Below, piece after piece: positions 25,743 to 37,100 of a stretch of DNA of 64,000 nt. The notes under the pieces were generated by a model. It ran no database searches and was not told the origin of the DNA. It was given only the letters and a program-made list of their open reading frames with translations. This DNA is from Lobulomyces angularis (lineage: Eukaryota > Chytridiomycota > Chytridiomycetes > Lobulomycetales > Lobulomycetaceae). A program made the position numbers and the translations under genes. The stretch covers positions 3,035 to 67,034 of the forward strand of contig JADHYX010000002.1 in the NCBI GenBank assembly GCA_027604685.1. Reading direction: 5' to 3'. The first letter of the stretch is position 1. Every line of letters starts with the position of its first letter.

Positions 25743-27107
25743 TTAATGCATAGAAAATGCTTTTTGCAAAATGGAAACAAACTCTTTTGCCCGAGGACCT
25801 GACTGCAGATCATCTGCAACTAAGCAAATGTTTTTGTAACACTTTTTAAATAAGTCTTCTTTGTTTTCTTTGAATTCAAAATTATTTGTGCAATCCTCAT
25901 TATTGGCTAGCAATTTTTCTAGCTCCTGCAGTTCTTCTTTAGAAAAAGTATTTAAATTCGCTTTCAAATTTTGCAGCAATTCACTTTTTTGCCTAAACCA
26001 ACGAAATCCTACTTCCCTGTCAGTTATGTTAATGCAATCTGGCATATGTACCAAAGCTGAAACTATTGTTAATCTGGGAATTGCAAACATTAATTGTGGA
26101 TCGAAATTTTGCATATTTTCCAATGTTACTAAATTCTCTGACACCGCTCTAAGTATTGTTTCACTCATTAACACCTATAAAGGAATATGAAAAAACAAAA
26201 ATTATTATTTTTAATTCTTACCAAAAACATATCAGTTTCATCCTGTTTTCCAGGCCTGCCATGGTATGTAACCTGAAAATAACAAAAACATATTTTTTGT
26301 TCAAATTTTGTCCAACTAGCATCAAAATCCTTTAACACTGGATAAAGTTTTTCATGAGTTCTAAAACTATTTGGCTCCAAACTATATTTTCTAAAAACCA
26401 TTCTTAAAGCTTCTATTGAAGCGCAGAGGGTTCTTGCAGGTTCTAATAAATCGTGTGTGAAGTTTTCAATTCCTCGAATTCTAAAGCCTCTAGTTAAAGC
26501 TTGAGCTGCAAATAATATATTTTCGCTAAATCCTTCTTCCAATTCTCTTTGGTCTTCCGGTGGTAATTGCGCTCTGTACCCTCGAGAAGACCGTAAAGAT
26601 TCGTCCATCTCTTGGTATATAATATTTATTGTATCTAATAGTAACTTCTGTTGTTTGTGAACTTTTTCATTTTGCTTTGAAAATTGTCTTGTTGCAGGAT
26701 CTTTTAGTTTTTTTAAGTTCTTAACTTCTCTCGTTAATTTTTTATCTTTAAAAAAATTATAGTATTATGTTATTTATCAATTTTTTTTAAATTCAAAATT
26801 TATACTAATTTTATAAATATTTACCTGCATGAAAGAATAATGATAACGGCTTTGCTTCATTTAGAATAGGAATTTTTTCACTTGGTAACAACTTCCACTG
26901 TTGTACCTGAAATATAGTAGCAACTGAGTTTAAGTTTGATCTGTTAGCAGCAGTAGAAGTCGGTGGTGGAGAAGCAACGGCTGCTTCAGCATTTCTGCTT
27001 TGTTCTGCTTGCGATCCGTTACTTTCTTCTGCTTCATTTGCCGGAACACCTGAACTATGTGGTGAGGGTTGGGTCATAGGACAACTCTGTTGGTTCGAGG
27101 CTATCAT
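25743..27107 (-). CDS. LST2: LST2-like protein, lateral signaling target 2 family
   Basis: Homologue of nematode LST-2 / human ZFYVE28, which act on endosomes and restrain EGFR-type signalling. The family-specific core is clear: FFHAG, then YRAQLPPEDQRELEEGF, ENILFAAQALTRGF, LYPVLKDFDASWTKFE, VLMSETILRAVSENLVTLENM and FDPQLMFAIPRLTIVSALVHMPD, with a final KEELQELEKLL-type helix. The N-terminal 70 residues are Ser/Ala/Glu-rich. The protein ends at about 400 aa, just after the core (KAFSMH), and has no C-terminal FYVE finger. Endosomal phosphoinositide binding would therefore have to come from elsewhere. The last intron (near 26173-26219) separates DMFL from VLMSET. Confidence 0.85.
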
Positions 27108-27698
27108 TTTTATAATTAATTCTATTTCTATCTAATCTACTCTATAATGTATTTCGTTAAATTGTTGGATTTTATCCTTGTTTCTATTTATATTTCTATT
27201 TGACGCGTCTATTTTTCACACACGAGAAAACTACACTTAAACAAGGGTTCTTTTTAATAACTTCACCTTCTAGCAGACTTAATTGCAAAAAAAAACAAAA
27301 TATTATCTTAATCACAGTTAATTTACTTATTTGTATTTAAAATTCAAAGTAAAATATAATAATCTTTTTTTTGAGTGAAATCAAAATAAAAAAAAAAAGA
27401 ACAATATTGAAACTGAACATATGGAAGTTTTATTATCAAAAATGAAACATAATATGAGAATATGAGAAAGTCAATAAGCTTCTTTCCTTTTTAGAAAAAA
27501 AATTTTTGTTTCAATTAGTAATTTTTTTTTTTTTATTGAACTTTTTTTTTTTTTTTTTTTTGTTCTTCTATTTTCCTGTTTATTTTTATTTTATTTTTTT
27601 TTTAAGTTTTTAACGGAGGATCTCAAAGCACACATTTTACAGANNNNNNNNNNTTTTTTTTTTTTATTAATTTTTTTCTTTTCGATATATTTTTAAAC
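27108..27698. other. Intergenic region with assembly gap
   Basis: Divergent region between the LST2-like gene and the ROMO1 gene. Dominated by A/T homopolymers, including a 22-nt T-run at about 27540-27561. It contains the N gap. No coding frame is seen. Confidence 0.5.
27644..27653. other. Assembly gap of 10 N
   Basis: Ten N bases directly followed by a T-run. The real length is unknown; the gap probably reflects a homopolymer the assembler could not cross. Nearby promoter sequence may be missing. Confidence 0.95.
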
Positions 27699-28320
27699 AT
27701 GAGTATTAGGTAAATATCACAATTTCTTAAGTGTATTAAATTACATCTTGACTATAAAAAAATAAAGGGAGCCTACATTATTTGATAAAGCTAAGGTAAG
27801 GATTTAAATAAAATGTCGTGAAATTAACAGTTGCTTTTAGATGGGGTAAGTGAAAAACTTTAGTATTTTAAAGTAATGCGCTCTTTTTATTTACACGAAT
27901 TAGTGCTTTTATGGGTGCTACTGTTGGTTTAACAATGGTATTCCTCTTTCACAATTTTTTTTTTTTTAAAAAGGTTAAAATTTAATTCAGGGTTTGCTAC
28001 TGGGTACTTATTCTGTTCTAAGGTAGAAATTTGTTAACGATTTTATTTTTTATTCATTATACTTTTTACAGGTATGGTCCAGGTCACAGAGGGTATCTTG
28101 CGACGGTAGGGCAAACAATGTTGATGAGTGGAGCTTCGTTTTCCTTTTTTTTAAGGTTTGTTTTCACTCTTGTGTCATTTAAAAACTGAAATTTTAATTT
28201 TTTTTTATTCTTAGTATTGGTAGCTGCTTAAGAAATGAAGGAGAGGTACCAGAAGTTTCTAAGAATAGTGGTAGAAAATTATTGTATTTAGAACAGCGAA
28301 AATATTCAAAATACGTATGA
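27699..28320 (+). CDS. MGR2: ROMO1/Mgr2 inner-membrane protein
   Basis: Small TIM23-associated protein of the inner mitochondrial membrane (Mgr2; ROMO1 in animals), which seals lateral exit of preproteins. Seven exons join in phase: 27699-27709, 27768-27795, 27841-27845, 27904-27937, 27991-28022, 28072-28155, 28215-28320 (99 aa). The text KMGAFMGATVGLTMGLLLGTYS, then GHRGYLATVGQTMLMSGASF and FFLSIGSCLRN matches the two Gly-rich helices of the family. Exon 3 is only five bases (ATGGG). The upstream exons give FDKAK before KMG, as expected. The last 30 residues are an extra polar tail. Confidence 0.9.
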
Positions 28321-28463
28321 AGTTATAAATATATCAAAGTAAATAAGAGTTCAAAAGACTATCAGATTTTATATGACTTCTTTGGTAGTATATCCATCTA
28401 AAGCAGGTACCGTTTTTATTTACAAATTTAACGCTATGTACTTTCTACTATAAGAAGTTTAAA

Positions 28464-30387
28464 TTAAATAACAAAGTTATACTTTGAGGCATTTTTTAAT
28501 GTCACTCTTCTTTTTTTAACTTTTTTATCTTTATCTAATTCAGCTTCATTTTCGTCACTACTATCTTCGTTAAAATAATAATCTAGATTCTCTTCCGATT
28601 TAACAACATCAGGTCTTTTTCTTTTATTATTTTTTACTGTTGTCTCCTCCCAACTATATCCGCTATCAGTACTGATCATTTCTACTTTATTGAGCTCTGG
28701 AATTTCTTTCACGTTATTAGTGTTTTGCTTTTTGGGATGATGAATATCTCGTAGATCTTTGTTAAACAATTTAATTTCCCCCTTCATAAAGAGCAAATCA
28801 TACTTTTCCTCAATGTAATCCCGATGCTCTAATATTTTTCTCTCCATTGTTAAAATTGCTCCTAAAATAGTGTTCATTCGAGGAGGTCGTTTATTTGAAA
28901 CACCACTGTTGTAACGTAGTTGCAGCTCCTGGTGTTTACCAATTAAAAATGTTAGCCGATGAAAGGCTCGGGAGAAATGATATTTCACTCCTGTCATAGA
29001 ATAACTTCCCCTACCAACATCATTTGCTAAACAACAATAGAATAAGGTTTAAAAAAAAAAGAAATACTTGGATCCTGTGGGTCTATAATCGCCAGCTTTA
29101 TACCATTGTCACGCCTATTACTTTGTTCGAAGTAAGAGTAATCTTTTTTACTAAAAAAATAACCACCGGCTTCTGTAACCCCAATTCCAACATGTTGATA
29201 GTTTAAATTTAATCCATAAAGTTCGAAAAATTCTAACAAAAATATTCCAATATTATCCTCAGCTTTGATCTGACCTGATTGGAGCCTTGGATGTGCCTAT
29301 AGAAAAGCAAAAAAGAGATAACTCCACATAAAAATTATAAAGAACTAGAATAATTTACTTTTAAAAAACTAGAAACCATAATCAATAGTCCATAACTACC
29401 GATACCACCAGTAAAAACTTCATTAAAATTTCGCTGCAACAAGAACAGTTTTAATATCAACATTAAGGGTCTTAATGCTGGCCCACAGTTCTTATCTGCT
29501 AAAAATTTTTTTACTAATTTAGCACTTTCTAAACCGTTTGTCATATTAAAACTTATGTCAATATTATACTTAGAAACCTTATCAACAGCTTTGATTATTG
29601 GCACCTTTGCATTAGCTACCACTTGTATTTGATTACAAATGACATTTAAAGCTTGCCCTAATCGTTTAAGCCTTTGAACATTTTCTAATTTAGAAGTGGG
29701 ATCGCGGCCGCCATGCATTACTACTATATCAACATCACTAATTAAAAATAATTACAATTATTAAGCAAAGGATTTTTTTAATAAATATTCTTCACACCTA
29801 GATGGTAAAAACAGTTGCGTCTCAAAACTACCAAAGACTTTAACTTCTGCGCCAGGTATAACCTCTTGAATTACTTTATTTAATCTTTGGACAGTAAAGA
29901 TTCTCATTTCAATTTCAGCCTCAGTTGGTTTTAAAAAATCAATAAAGTCATTAATTTCTTCATTGAACCTAAAGGTTAAAAAATAAAAAGACGAATTATG
30001 AAAAGAGATTACACAAAACACTTACATCTTATTTATATCTCGCGAATATACTCTGTTTTCTGGGATCCATGGTGGATGATCAATCTGCATTAAAATGTCA
30101 ATATTTTCTTTTTTTTTAACTTCAAAAACTTTTGAGGGGTTACTTTCCTCCTCCTCATCATCTTCAAACAAAGGTATAAAACCGTCATCAGCAGGTTTAG
30201 TAGGAAAAAAGGATTGTTTTTTATTGCTGTTAAATTTTGCGAACTCTTCAGTTTCACTCACTTCTCCATCTTCACTGCTAGATTTCGCATCACTTTTATC
30301 AAAAATGTTATTAAAAGAATAAGGTTTCTTTGCAGTTGATAACGGTGGAAGCTGATTTTTGTGAGCAAATGTAAAAGCGCTCTTCAT
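28464..30387 (-). CDS. TRF4: Non-canonical poly(A) polymerase, Trf4/PAPD5 type
   Basis: Nuclear nucleotidyltransferase of the TRAMP-type RNA surveillance pathway, adding short A tails for exosome decay. Start MKSAFTFAHKNQLPPL, an acidic disordered N-terminus, then DHPPWIP, FNEEINDFIDFLKPTEAE and the catalytic motif GSFETQLFLPSSDVDIVV, where the two Asp bind metal. The central domain follows (ADKNCGPALRPLMLILKLFLLQRNFNEV, GGIGSYGLLIMV). The nucleotide-recognition region has LLEFFELYG and DPQDPSNDVGRGSYSM. The C-terminal 150 residues are charged (KRKRP, DEDSSDENE-like) and may be regulatory or nuclear-targeting. It is divergent from DNAJC8 with 133 bp between starts. Confidence 0.94.
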
Positions 30388-30520
30388 TTAAGTTTAGGTT
30401 GGGTATTTATGTTAAAATATTATTTTGCGAAAAAAAAAAAAAAAAAAAATTCAAAATTCAAATTTCAAAAATACCTTTCACTTAGTGGGTAGTGTAGTGG
30501 ACTTTTAAGTAATTGAAAAC

Positions 30521-31458
30521 ATGTCAAACTCCTCATCCACAAAAACTTCATCCAATAATAACTCCAGCTCTACTGAGTCAGATTGGGAAAAATCCCTGAG
30601 GTTGGAGTCAAATTCATTTAATCAGGAAAAAGAAGTCGATAGGATACTAAAGATACATAAAATTACAGAAAATCCTGTCGAATTACTGGAATTAAGTGAT
30701 GACTTTTATGTGGATTTTCAAATTGACTTGAATCTTTTAAAAAAAGTTTACAGAAGCAAATCTCTGTTGGTTCACCCAGATAAAAATAAACATCCTAGAG
30801 CTGGAGAAGGTTTAATTTTTTTATTTTCTTTATTTTCTACTTTAGTACCTATTAATAATAAATATTAAGTTTAATTCAATTTAAATTTCATTTTTTTTAT
30901 TTAAGCTTTTGAATTAATGAAACAGGCTTCAAACTGGTTGGAGGATAAAGAGCAGCGGTCAGGATTAATATCAATGGCGAAAGAAGCTAGAGCTATTGTA
31001 AGTTTTACTTTTTCAAAGTGTTAAAGTTAAAAAACATTGAATTTTTTTTTTCATTGTTAATTAAAATATAGACTAATAGTATTTTTGTTTAGGTTTTTCA
31101 TCAGGAAAGAATAAACGTGAAACCTAAAGATCAGCCACCAAAAACTAGCTACCTATTAGGAGAACCAGTAAAGGAAGAGGAACTTATCGATATTGGCTTA
31201 GTTAAAGCAGAATTTAAAAAAAATCCAAAACTGCTATTCAAAGTTAAAAATGAACTTCGTAAAGTTTTAAAAAGTTTGCAAACTAGAAATGAAATAAGGC
31301 AAAAGAATGAGGTTTCTACAAAGACTAAGGAGTTAGAATTAGCCGGAAAAGAAAGAAAGCGAAAAGCTGATGAAAGAATTTCTGAAGAAAAAATGGAAAA
31401 GGATGCTGGTGACTGGAGAAGCTTCCAAAAAAATTTAAAAAAAAAAAAGAAGTTTTAG
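30521..31458 (+). CDS. SPF31: J-domain splicing protein DNAJC8/Spf31
   Basis: J-protein found with spliceosomal complexes. Three exons. The N-terminus is Ser/Asn-rich. The conserved ILKIHKITENPVELLEL leads into the J domain DLNLLKKVYRSKSLLVHPDKNKHPRAGE, with the HPD triad intact. AFELMKQASNWLEDKEQR follows, then a family-typical tail: long charged helix (RKRKADERISEEK) and DAGDWRSFQ near the C-terminus. Length about 250 aa matches DNAJC8. It should stimulate an Hsp70 partner; the specific partner is not visible here. Confidence 0.92.
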
Positions 31459-31967
31459 ATTGTAAATAATTTAAAGACCATAATAGATAATAACGTATCT
31501 TAGCCAACAGTTAAGGTAAAATTAGAGCGTTGAACATAAGTTAATTAATAAATATCCTATACGTTTTGGAGTGATTGTTTGTATGCGATTCTGCAGCTGT
31601 TACCCTATTCTGTTACACAAATATAGAATTCAATATTTTTTAAGAAATGTACAAAAAAATATACTTAGAGGTATTGAATTTTCTTCTGTCTCTATGTCAT
31701 TGGGACAAGTATTGCATGTGAAGAATTAGCAACATTTGGCGGATCTGGAGGTTCTGGAGGATCAGCAGGCGTCGGGGGTGGTTTAAATTGTTAATTTAAC
31801 CTTATTAAAAAATGGTAATACTTTTCAAATCTATCCGAAAAAGGACAATACTTTTTGAAAATACAAGGGATACTTTTTATTTGTTAACAATGAGAAAAAA
31901 TTTCTCAAAAAATTAGCCTCTTACATGGACGTGGTTTTTAACGTCTAACAAAAAACGAAATTAATAT
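31459..31967. other. Intergenic with a G-rich 60-bp island
   Basis: Mostly unassigned. At 31730-31790 a G-rich stretch stands out. On the + strand it reads ELATFGGSGGSGGSAG with a stop after GLNC; on the - strand it reads a Pro-rich run, PPPTPADPPEPPDPP. Either could be a coding remnant. No start or splice structure could be built around it. Confidence 0.35.
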
Positions 31968-32523
31968 TCAAACCACTTCAATTTTTAAATGTTGACGTTC
32001 TACATCTGGGAGATTACGCGGAATTTGTGGTGGATAATTTTGTTTTACAACAATTCGAGTAATTAAAGTATTAATCTTTTTAATAAAATTTCTTTGAACA
32101 TTTACTAAAATTGATTAATTTTTTTTTATTCAACAAAATTTAACCTTTAATATTAGTCTCAAATGTTTCGGACATATATATGGCAAGTTGTTTAAAGTAT
32201 CTTATTCCTTCCCTATCATAATTAATCAATCGTTTGTAATTTTTAATTTAAGGTAAAAGTGATTTACCAACACAGTTCTATCGCTTCCACTTCTATTAAC
32301 ACTGTTATCATTTTGTTTAACTCTGAGGCAATAACCTCAAAAGCCTGCTTGTGCAAAGGTATTTGATCAGTGGGAGACAATTAAGCAGGTAGTATTTTGA
32401 AAAATGGGTGGTGTGCATATGGATTCCGTTACATTTGATGAGGAGTTTTTGCAGACAATCAAGATGAGCTTGAGTTCCTTGAAATACCTTTTGAAAAGAA
32501 GTTTTGTGAGTGTAAGTTGACAT
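31968..32523 (-). CDS. Tentative small helical protein, unknown
   Basis: Frames on the minus strand join in phase through short introns: (first exon MSTYTHKTSFQK, 32488-32523), AFEVIASELNKMITVLIEVEAIEL (32268-32344), CWEGIRYFKQLAIYMSETFETN, then FIKKINTLITRIVVKQNYPPQIPRNLPDVE and a stop at 31968. Codon texture and two in-phase intron joins argue for a real, spliced gene. The first exon is doubtful because the opposite strand also reads as coding there. No family recognised. Its position next to a decayed transposon leaves open that it belongs to a mobile element. Confidence 0.4.
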
Positions 32524-32889
32524 TTCTATATATTTTTCTCTATATCTATCTATTTTTGAGTTTTATTTTTAACAAAATATGAGGAAATTTAGTTTATATT
32601 TATAGTATTCAATTTTTTATTTCAGCCACCCTTTTGACTCCTGTTTTCTCATCAATTAAACGAATCATTTAAGTCTTTGTTTCAAAAAAGCCTTGATGTC
32701 TTTTTTGGAGATCCATTAAGTAAAAAGGGGGCGGCATTGATTGTTAATCTTTGCGGTCATTGTTATGATTTAATAAACCTACTCGAGTATATCAATACTG
32801 TTTCGAATACTATGGACAATGTCTCAACAAAAATGTCACACGAAATTTTTGCAGAAAATCTATTAACACTTACTGGGTTTTCCGCCTAA
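32404..32889 (+). CDS. Tentative small protein opposite the previous gene
   Basis: An ATG at 32404 starts MGGVHMDSVTFDEEF and ends at an in-phase GTAAGT donor. An acceptor after CATTTAAG (32677) continues as SLFQKSLDVFFGDPLSKK and KMSHEIFAENLLTL to a stop at 32889. An earlier acceptor (TTTCAG near 32624) would keep the same phase but meets one TGA. So this is either an intact gene with a 160-nt intron or a pseudogene. It overlaps the first exon of the minus-strand model, so at least one of the two is wrong near 32404-32523. Confidence 0.3.
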
Positions 32890-32899
32890 TCTAATAACT

Positions 32900-33693
32900 T
32901 CTTTAATCTATTTTCTATACTATCACATAAACTATCTAACAAATTTTCATCAATTTCCTCTCGTTCAATAAGTTCTTTTTTTGGTGTTGGAAATTCCCAA
33001 TTTTTTTTGTCGTCTATTATTCAAAATAGCCCGTAGGTTCTCTACAGGATTCATATCCGTAGGTGTACCTGAACAGTTTCTCTGTAAATATATATGTTTT
33101 GGTGCCTCAACCGCTACACGTGGTCCTAAACCGCATTCTGACAAGCATTCAAAACATAAACTCAAATCCACCTTGCTGAAGTTGCAAATTTAATGGCAAA
33201 TTTTCTTTATCTACACTTTATGGACATCGAAAATGGATATCTTTTCCTTTTCTAAACTTCCTTACTGAAGTTTCAGCCGACCAAATTGTTTCATGAATCA
33301 GTTTGTCCAAACCATCCATATGTTTTTTAGCAAATTCTACTCTTAAATATTGATTTTTTTTTTTACTAAAGGTTTCTTCAATAACTTAATGTGAATAATA
33401 CTGTTGTTAATGAGAAAATTTTGAATTGTTGTTTCGGAGGCAACTAGAGTTTCCGAACTAAAATGCTTTATTCAATTCGTTTTTAATGTATGCAATAGTA
33501 TATTTTGGATTCTCCCTTTGGATTTTTTTGATTTGTAGCCCAACTCTTCCCAGGTCAATTTCAAGTCTATACTTTCCCACCATTTCCTCAATGCGACACT
33601 ACTTTTACCAAGGATTGATCCAATGAGAATACAAGTACATCCTTCTTTGCGCAAAACATTAATTTGATTAATTTCCAAGTCGCTGTAGTTCAT
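32900..33693 (-). mobile_element. Decayed Tc1/mariner-type transposase
   Basis: Minus-strand remnant of a DDE transposase. The N-terminal part (33472-33693) is a helix-turn-helix: LEINQINVLRKEG, LIGSILGKSSVALRKW. Further on, in shifted frames, come ASETTIQNFL, FAKKHMDGLDKLIHETIWSAETS (Tc1 proteins have WSDE here) and QGGFEFMF. The C-terminal block reads NCSGTPTDMNPVENLRAIL, matching the family's D-x-NP-E-N signature. At least two frameshifts or stops separate the blocks, so the copy is dead. I could not find matching terminal inverted repeats or a TA duplication by eye. Confidence 0.7.
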
Positions 33694-34102
33694 TTTTTTA
33701 ATTTATCTAGGAAAAGAGTTTCATGACTTCAATAAAAATTATTGATGGCATCATGTTTTAACCTAAAATAAGATTTTCTATATATTTTAAAATCTTGTGT
33801 AATGCCAACGATATAATTTAAAACTTTTAATATTTAACTCATAAAAACCTTCTGCATTTTGACTTAATTATTTAATAGAAAACTGAAACTAAAAAGAATC
33901 TTTTTAAAAGGAATTAATTCTTTACTTCATTATCATGTTGTCATGTTTCTTTACTTCATTGTCATGCTTCTTTGCAATCCTTTTTTACATATCGTTACTC
34001 TCCTGTTTTGAACTCCGAAAAATAAAAAACACGAACTTTTCTCAACCTAAAAAATTTTGGAGATAGCACTAACTGGTCTTACAGTTGAAAAGCTTTTAAA
34101 AA
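33694..34102. other. Intergenic, 5' flank of the SAPS gene
   Basis: About 410 bp. A short tandem-like repeat lies near 33926-33968 (TTCTTTACTTCATTaTCATG and TTTCTTTACTTCATTgTCATG, plus partial copies). No gene seen. Part of it may be transposon flank. Confidence 0.45.
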
Positions 34103-37100
34103 ATGCCTAGAGTAAGATCACAATCCTTTACTAAAAGTGATGCTCAGAAAGCAGAAATTACTTCAACTCTACCAATAATAGAAGTTGAAAATGTATTTTT
34201 ACAACAGAAAAACTTGAAATCAAATAAAAACTTAAACGAAATAAATCCAGCTGAAATTACAGTACCAGTTATCGCAGACACAAAAAAAACTCTGAAAAAA
34301 AACAATAAATTGGATAATTTGATTGATAACTATGATGATAAAAAAGAGAATTTTTCGTCTGTCACTGTAATTGAAGAGGTCGAGGAGACAAATCAATTAA
34401 GAAATGATATACTAACTGAATCTACTCTAACCACAGAATCTGTTCCTTTTCAAATTATTTTGAATAAAGAAAACAAAAAAAATGTGGTGTTAATTGAACA
34501 TAAAGATTCTCTGGTTATTGAAGAAAATAAAGAAAACAGAGGATTAACGCTGCTAGATGATTCAATAATTAACAAAACTGAAAACACCGATAATAGTAAA
34601 TTTTGGTCAACATGGTTTAGTAACGAGGAAAAAGACCATGTATGAATTACGCTTAATTTAACAACTAATTTCATATATAAAGATCTTTAATGCCGATGGA
34701 ATGCTATTAAACACAGACTTTGATTCGAAAGACTTTGATGCATTACAAAGTTTTGCAGAAGTTAGCTGTAGATTCCAGAGAGAACATGACTCTTCTCCAA
34801 CATCTTCAAATTATTCGAATTGCGCAGTGCATGAACTAATTGAAAAATTTTTGGAACTACCCAGGCCCATCCTGCATGACTCTCTAGTCGAATGTCTGAT
34901 TTTAGATGGTAAGGGCTACAACGTTTATTATCTATTAAACAAATTTTACCAAATTTATGCAGATATGGTAGAAGTTTTTGTAAATTTTATTGTCAGGCCA
35001 AATATAAATCACGTCGAAATCAAAACAAAATTGGAAAAAATTATTAATTCTACAAAAGAAAATTGCGACTCAAAACGTTCACTAAATGACCTCGAAACAT
35101 CTAAAACTTTAACTGAAAAACTAACAAATGTTAATTATGAAACGTCCAGAAAAGAAATAGAAGAGGCCTATTTTAACCCATTTTTAGAGGAAAGAGACAC
35201 TAGTGATGTCGAAGCAGGAAGAAAAGGCTACAATGCTTTAAATATTTTATGTGAATACACAGGACCTGCTCTTTTCCTTCTTAATGAAACACTTCCCCGA
35301 ATAGGTTCAATACATTCTTCCTTTTGCAATTTATTCAAGAAATTTTTATTTTTTCAGTTAAACAAATGATTACTATTTTTGATACTGGAAGCAAAGGTAG
35401 TTTTAGGCACTTTCGGTATACTTACTTTTTTCAAATGCGTCACATTGTTTTAATAAGACGCTAATTTTTATGTTTAGAAAATTTCTATTCGAAATCTCTG
35501 CAAGGCAAGATGCGATAATTGATATAATTTTAATGGAAAATAGTCTGATATCTAAAAAACCATATCTTATTGAAATGCTTAACTATTGTCATGAGCCTGC
35601 AATACAGGATTCAATTTTGAGGATAATATTTCATCAGAATAACGTAGATAATTTGCAGGCACAAGTTAATAGATACGAAAAAATTAGAGATTTAGGATTT
35701 TTGAAAGTATTACTGAATCTGTGTCAAGTAAAATGTATTGAAAGTTTACTTTTTACTTTTATATTGTTATTTTTGGGAAAAAGACTAATATTTTCATTTT
35801 ATTTAGACTCACCGCGTATACTGGCAGGTAACTATTAATTTTCAAAATTTAAATGATTTTTGTCTTTGATATTCAAAGGTGCCGCTGATTTGCTGGTTAG
35901 AATAATTCAAGAAGCTTCGTTTCATGAAAGTTCAATTATCTTATTTCAATATCTCCTGAATGATTTATTAAACGATACTTCAATTCCAGAATCTGAAGGA
36001 AGTGAAATCGAATCTGCCACTGTTTTAAACAACATAGATTTAGAAAAAATAAACTTTTTAACTGCCACTAGTTTTGATTTTAATAATCAAGATAATGATT
36101 TCATTAAGAATAACTTAAATGAATTTATTTCCAGTTTTTCTAAAAATGATATAGAAGTCTCTGAATTACGTTTAATTATACCAAGATTTAAAATTTTCGT
36201 TGATATTGTGCATAGTTTGTTTTGTAGAAGGTTTTATAAGCTAACACTTAAACTAAAAGCATTTTTTTTTGTAGCATTTCTGAATCAGTAAATATTCAAA
36301 TCAATCAAACCTTTTCCAATCATCCCTTGCAATTATTAAAGACGTTAGTTTTTAAAAAACTCTTGCAAAATAGTAAAAAATTTATTGAACTTGCCTTTTT
36401 TCAGAACCATTATAAATTTTTAACACATTTTAACAATGTTTCTGAACCTGGTACTAATAGCCCTGCAAAAACTGAGAATACTGGAACTGGCGGAGGCTTT
36501 AAAGCAAAAAAGATTCACATTAAAAATCAATCAGACAACAATCAAAGCATAGGAGATAATTGTAAAGCAGAGAATGCAAACATAGAATATATACCAAATT
36601 CCACGCTTATAAAATTGATGGACATCATTCTGGAAATGGTAAACTTTGGTGAAGAGTTTGGAGAAGATATTCAAAATTTTATGGATGGTATGATATAACT
36701 CTACTTCGCAAAACTTTAAAAAATAATTTTTTATTCACAGAAAGTTCCTCTAAATTTAACGAAATTATTTGTAAGCAGGATGCTGACATTTATTTTTTAA
36801 AATCTATTCCTTTTGAAATTATCTTGAATTGGTTTCATACTACATTGAGGTAAAAAATCTTTGTTATGTCATTGTTTGGTTTAAATCAAAATAATATTGC
36901 TTAGGAATAACTCAATGTATTCTTTATCGACATTTAAACTTTTGAAACTACTGATTTTAAAAAGGAAAAGGTACTTTAAGGATATTTTAATTCCAGTTTT
37001 ATTCGGTTGGATAGAAAATGAAATGGAACCAGTAGCCCCTTTAGAAGAACAAAATATCCAGTTGTCAAAAAAACAAATTCACTATGCAAAAAAGGATATC

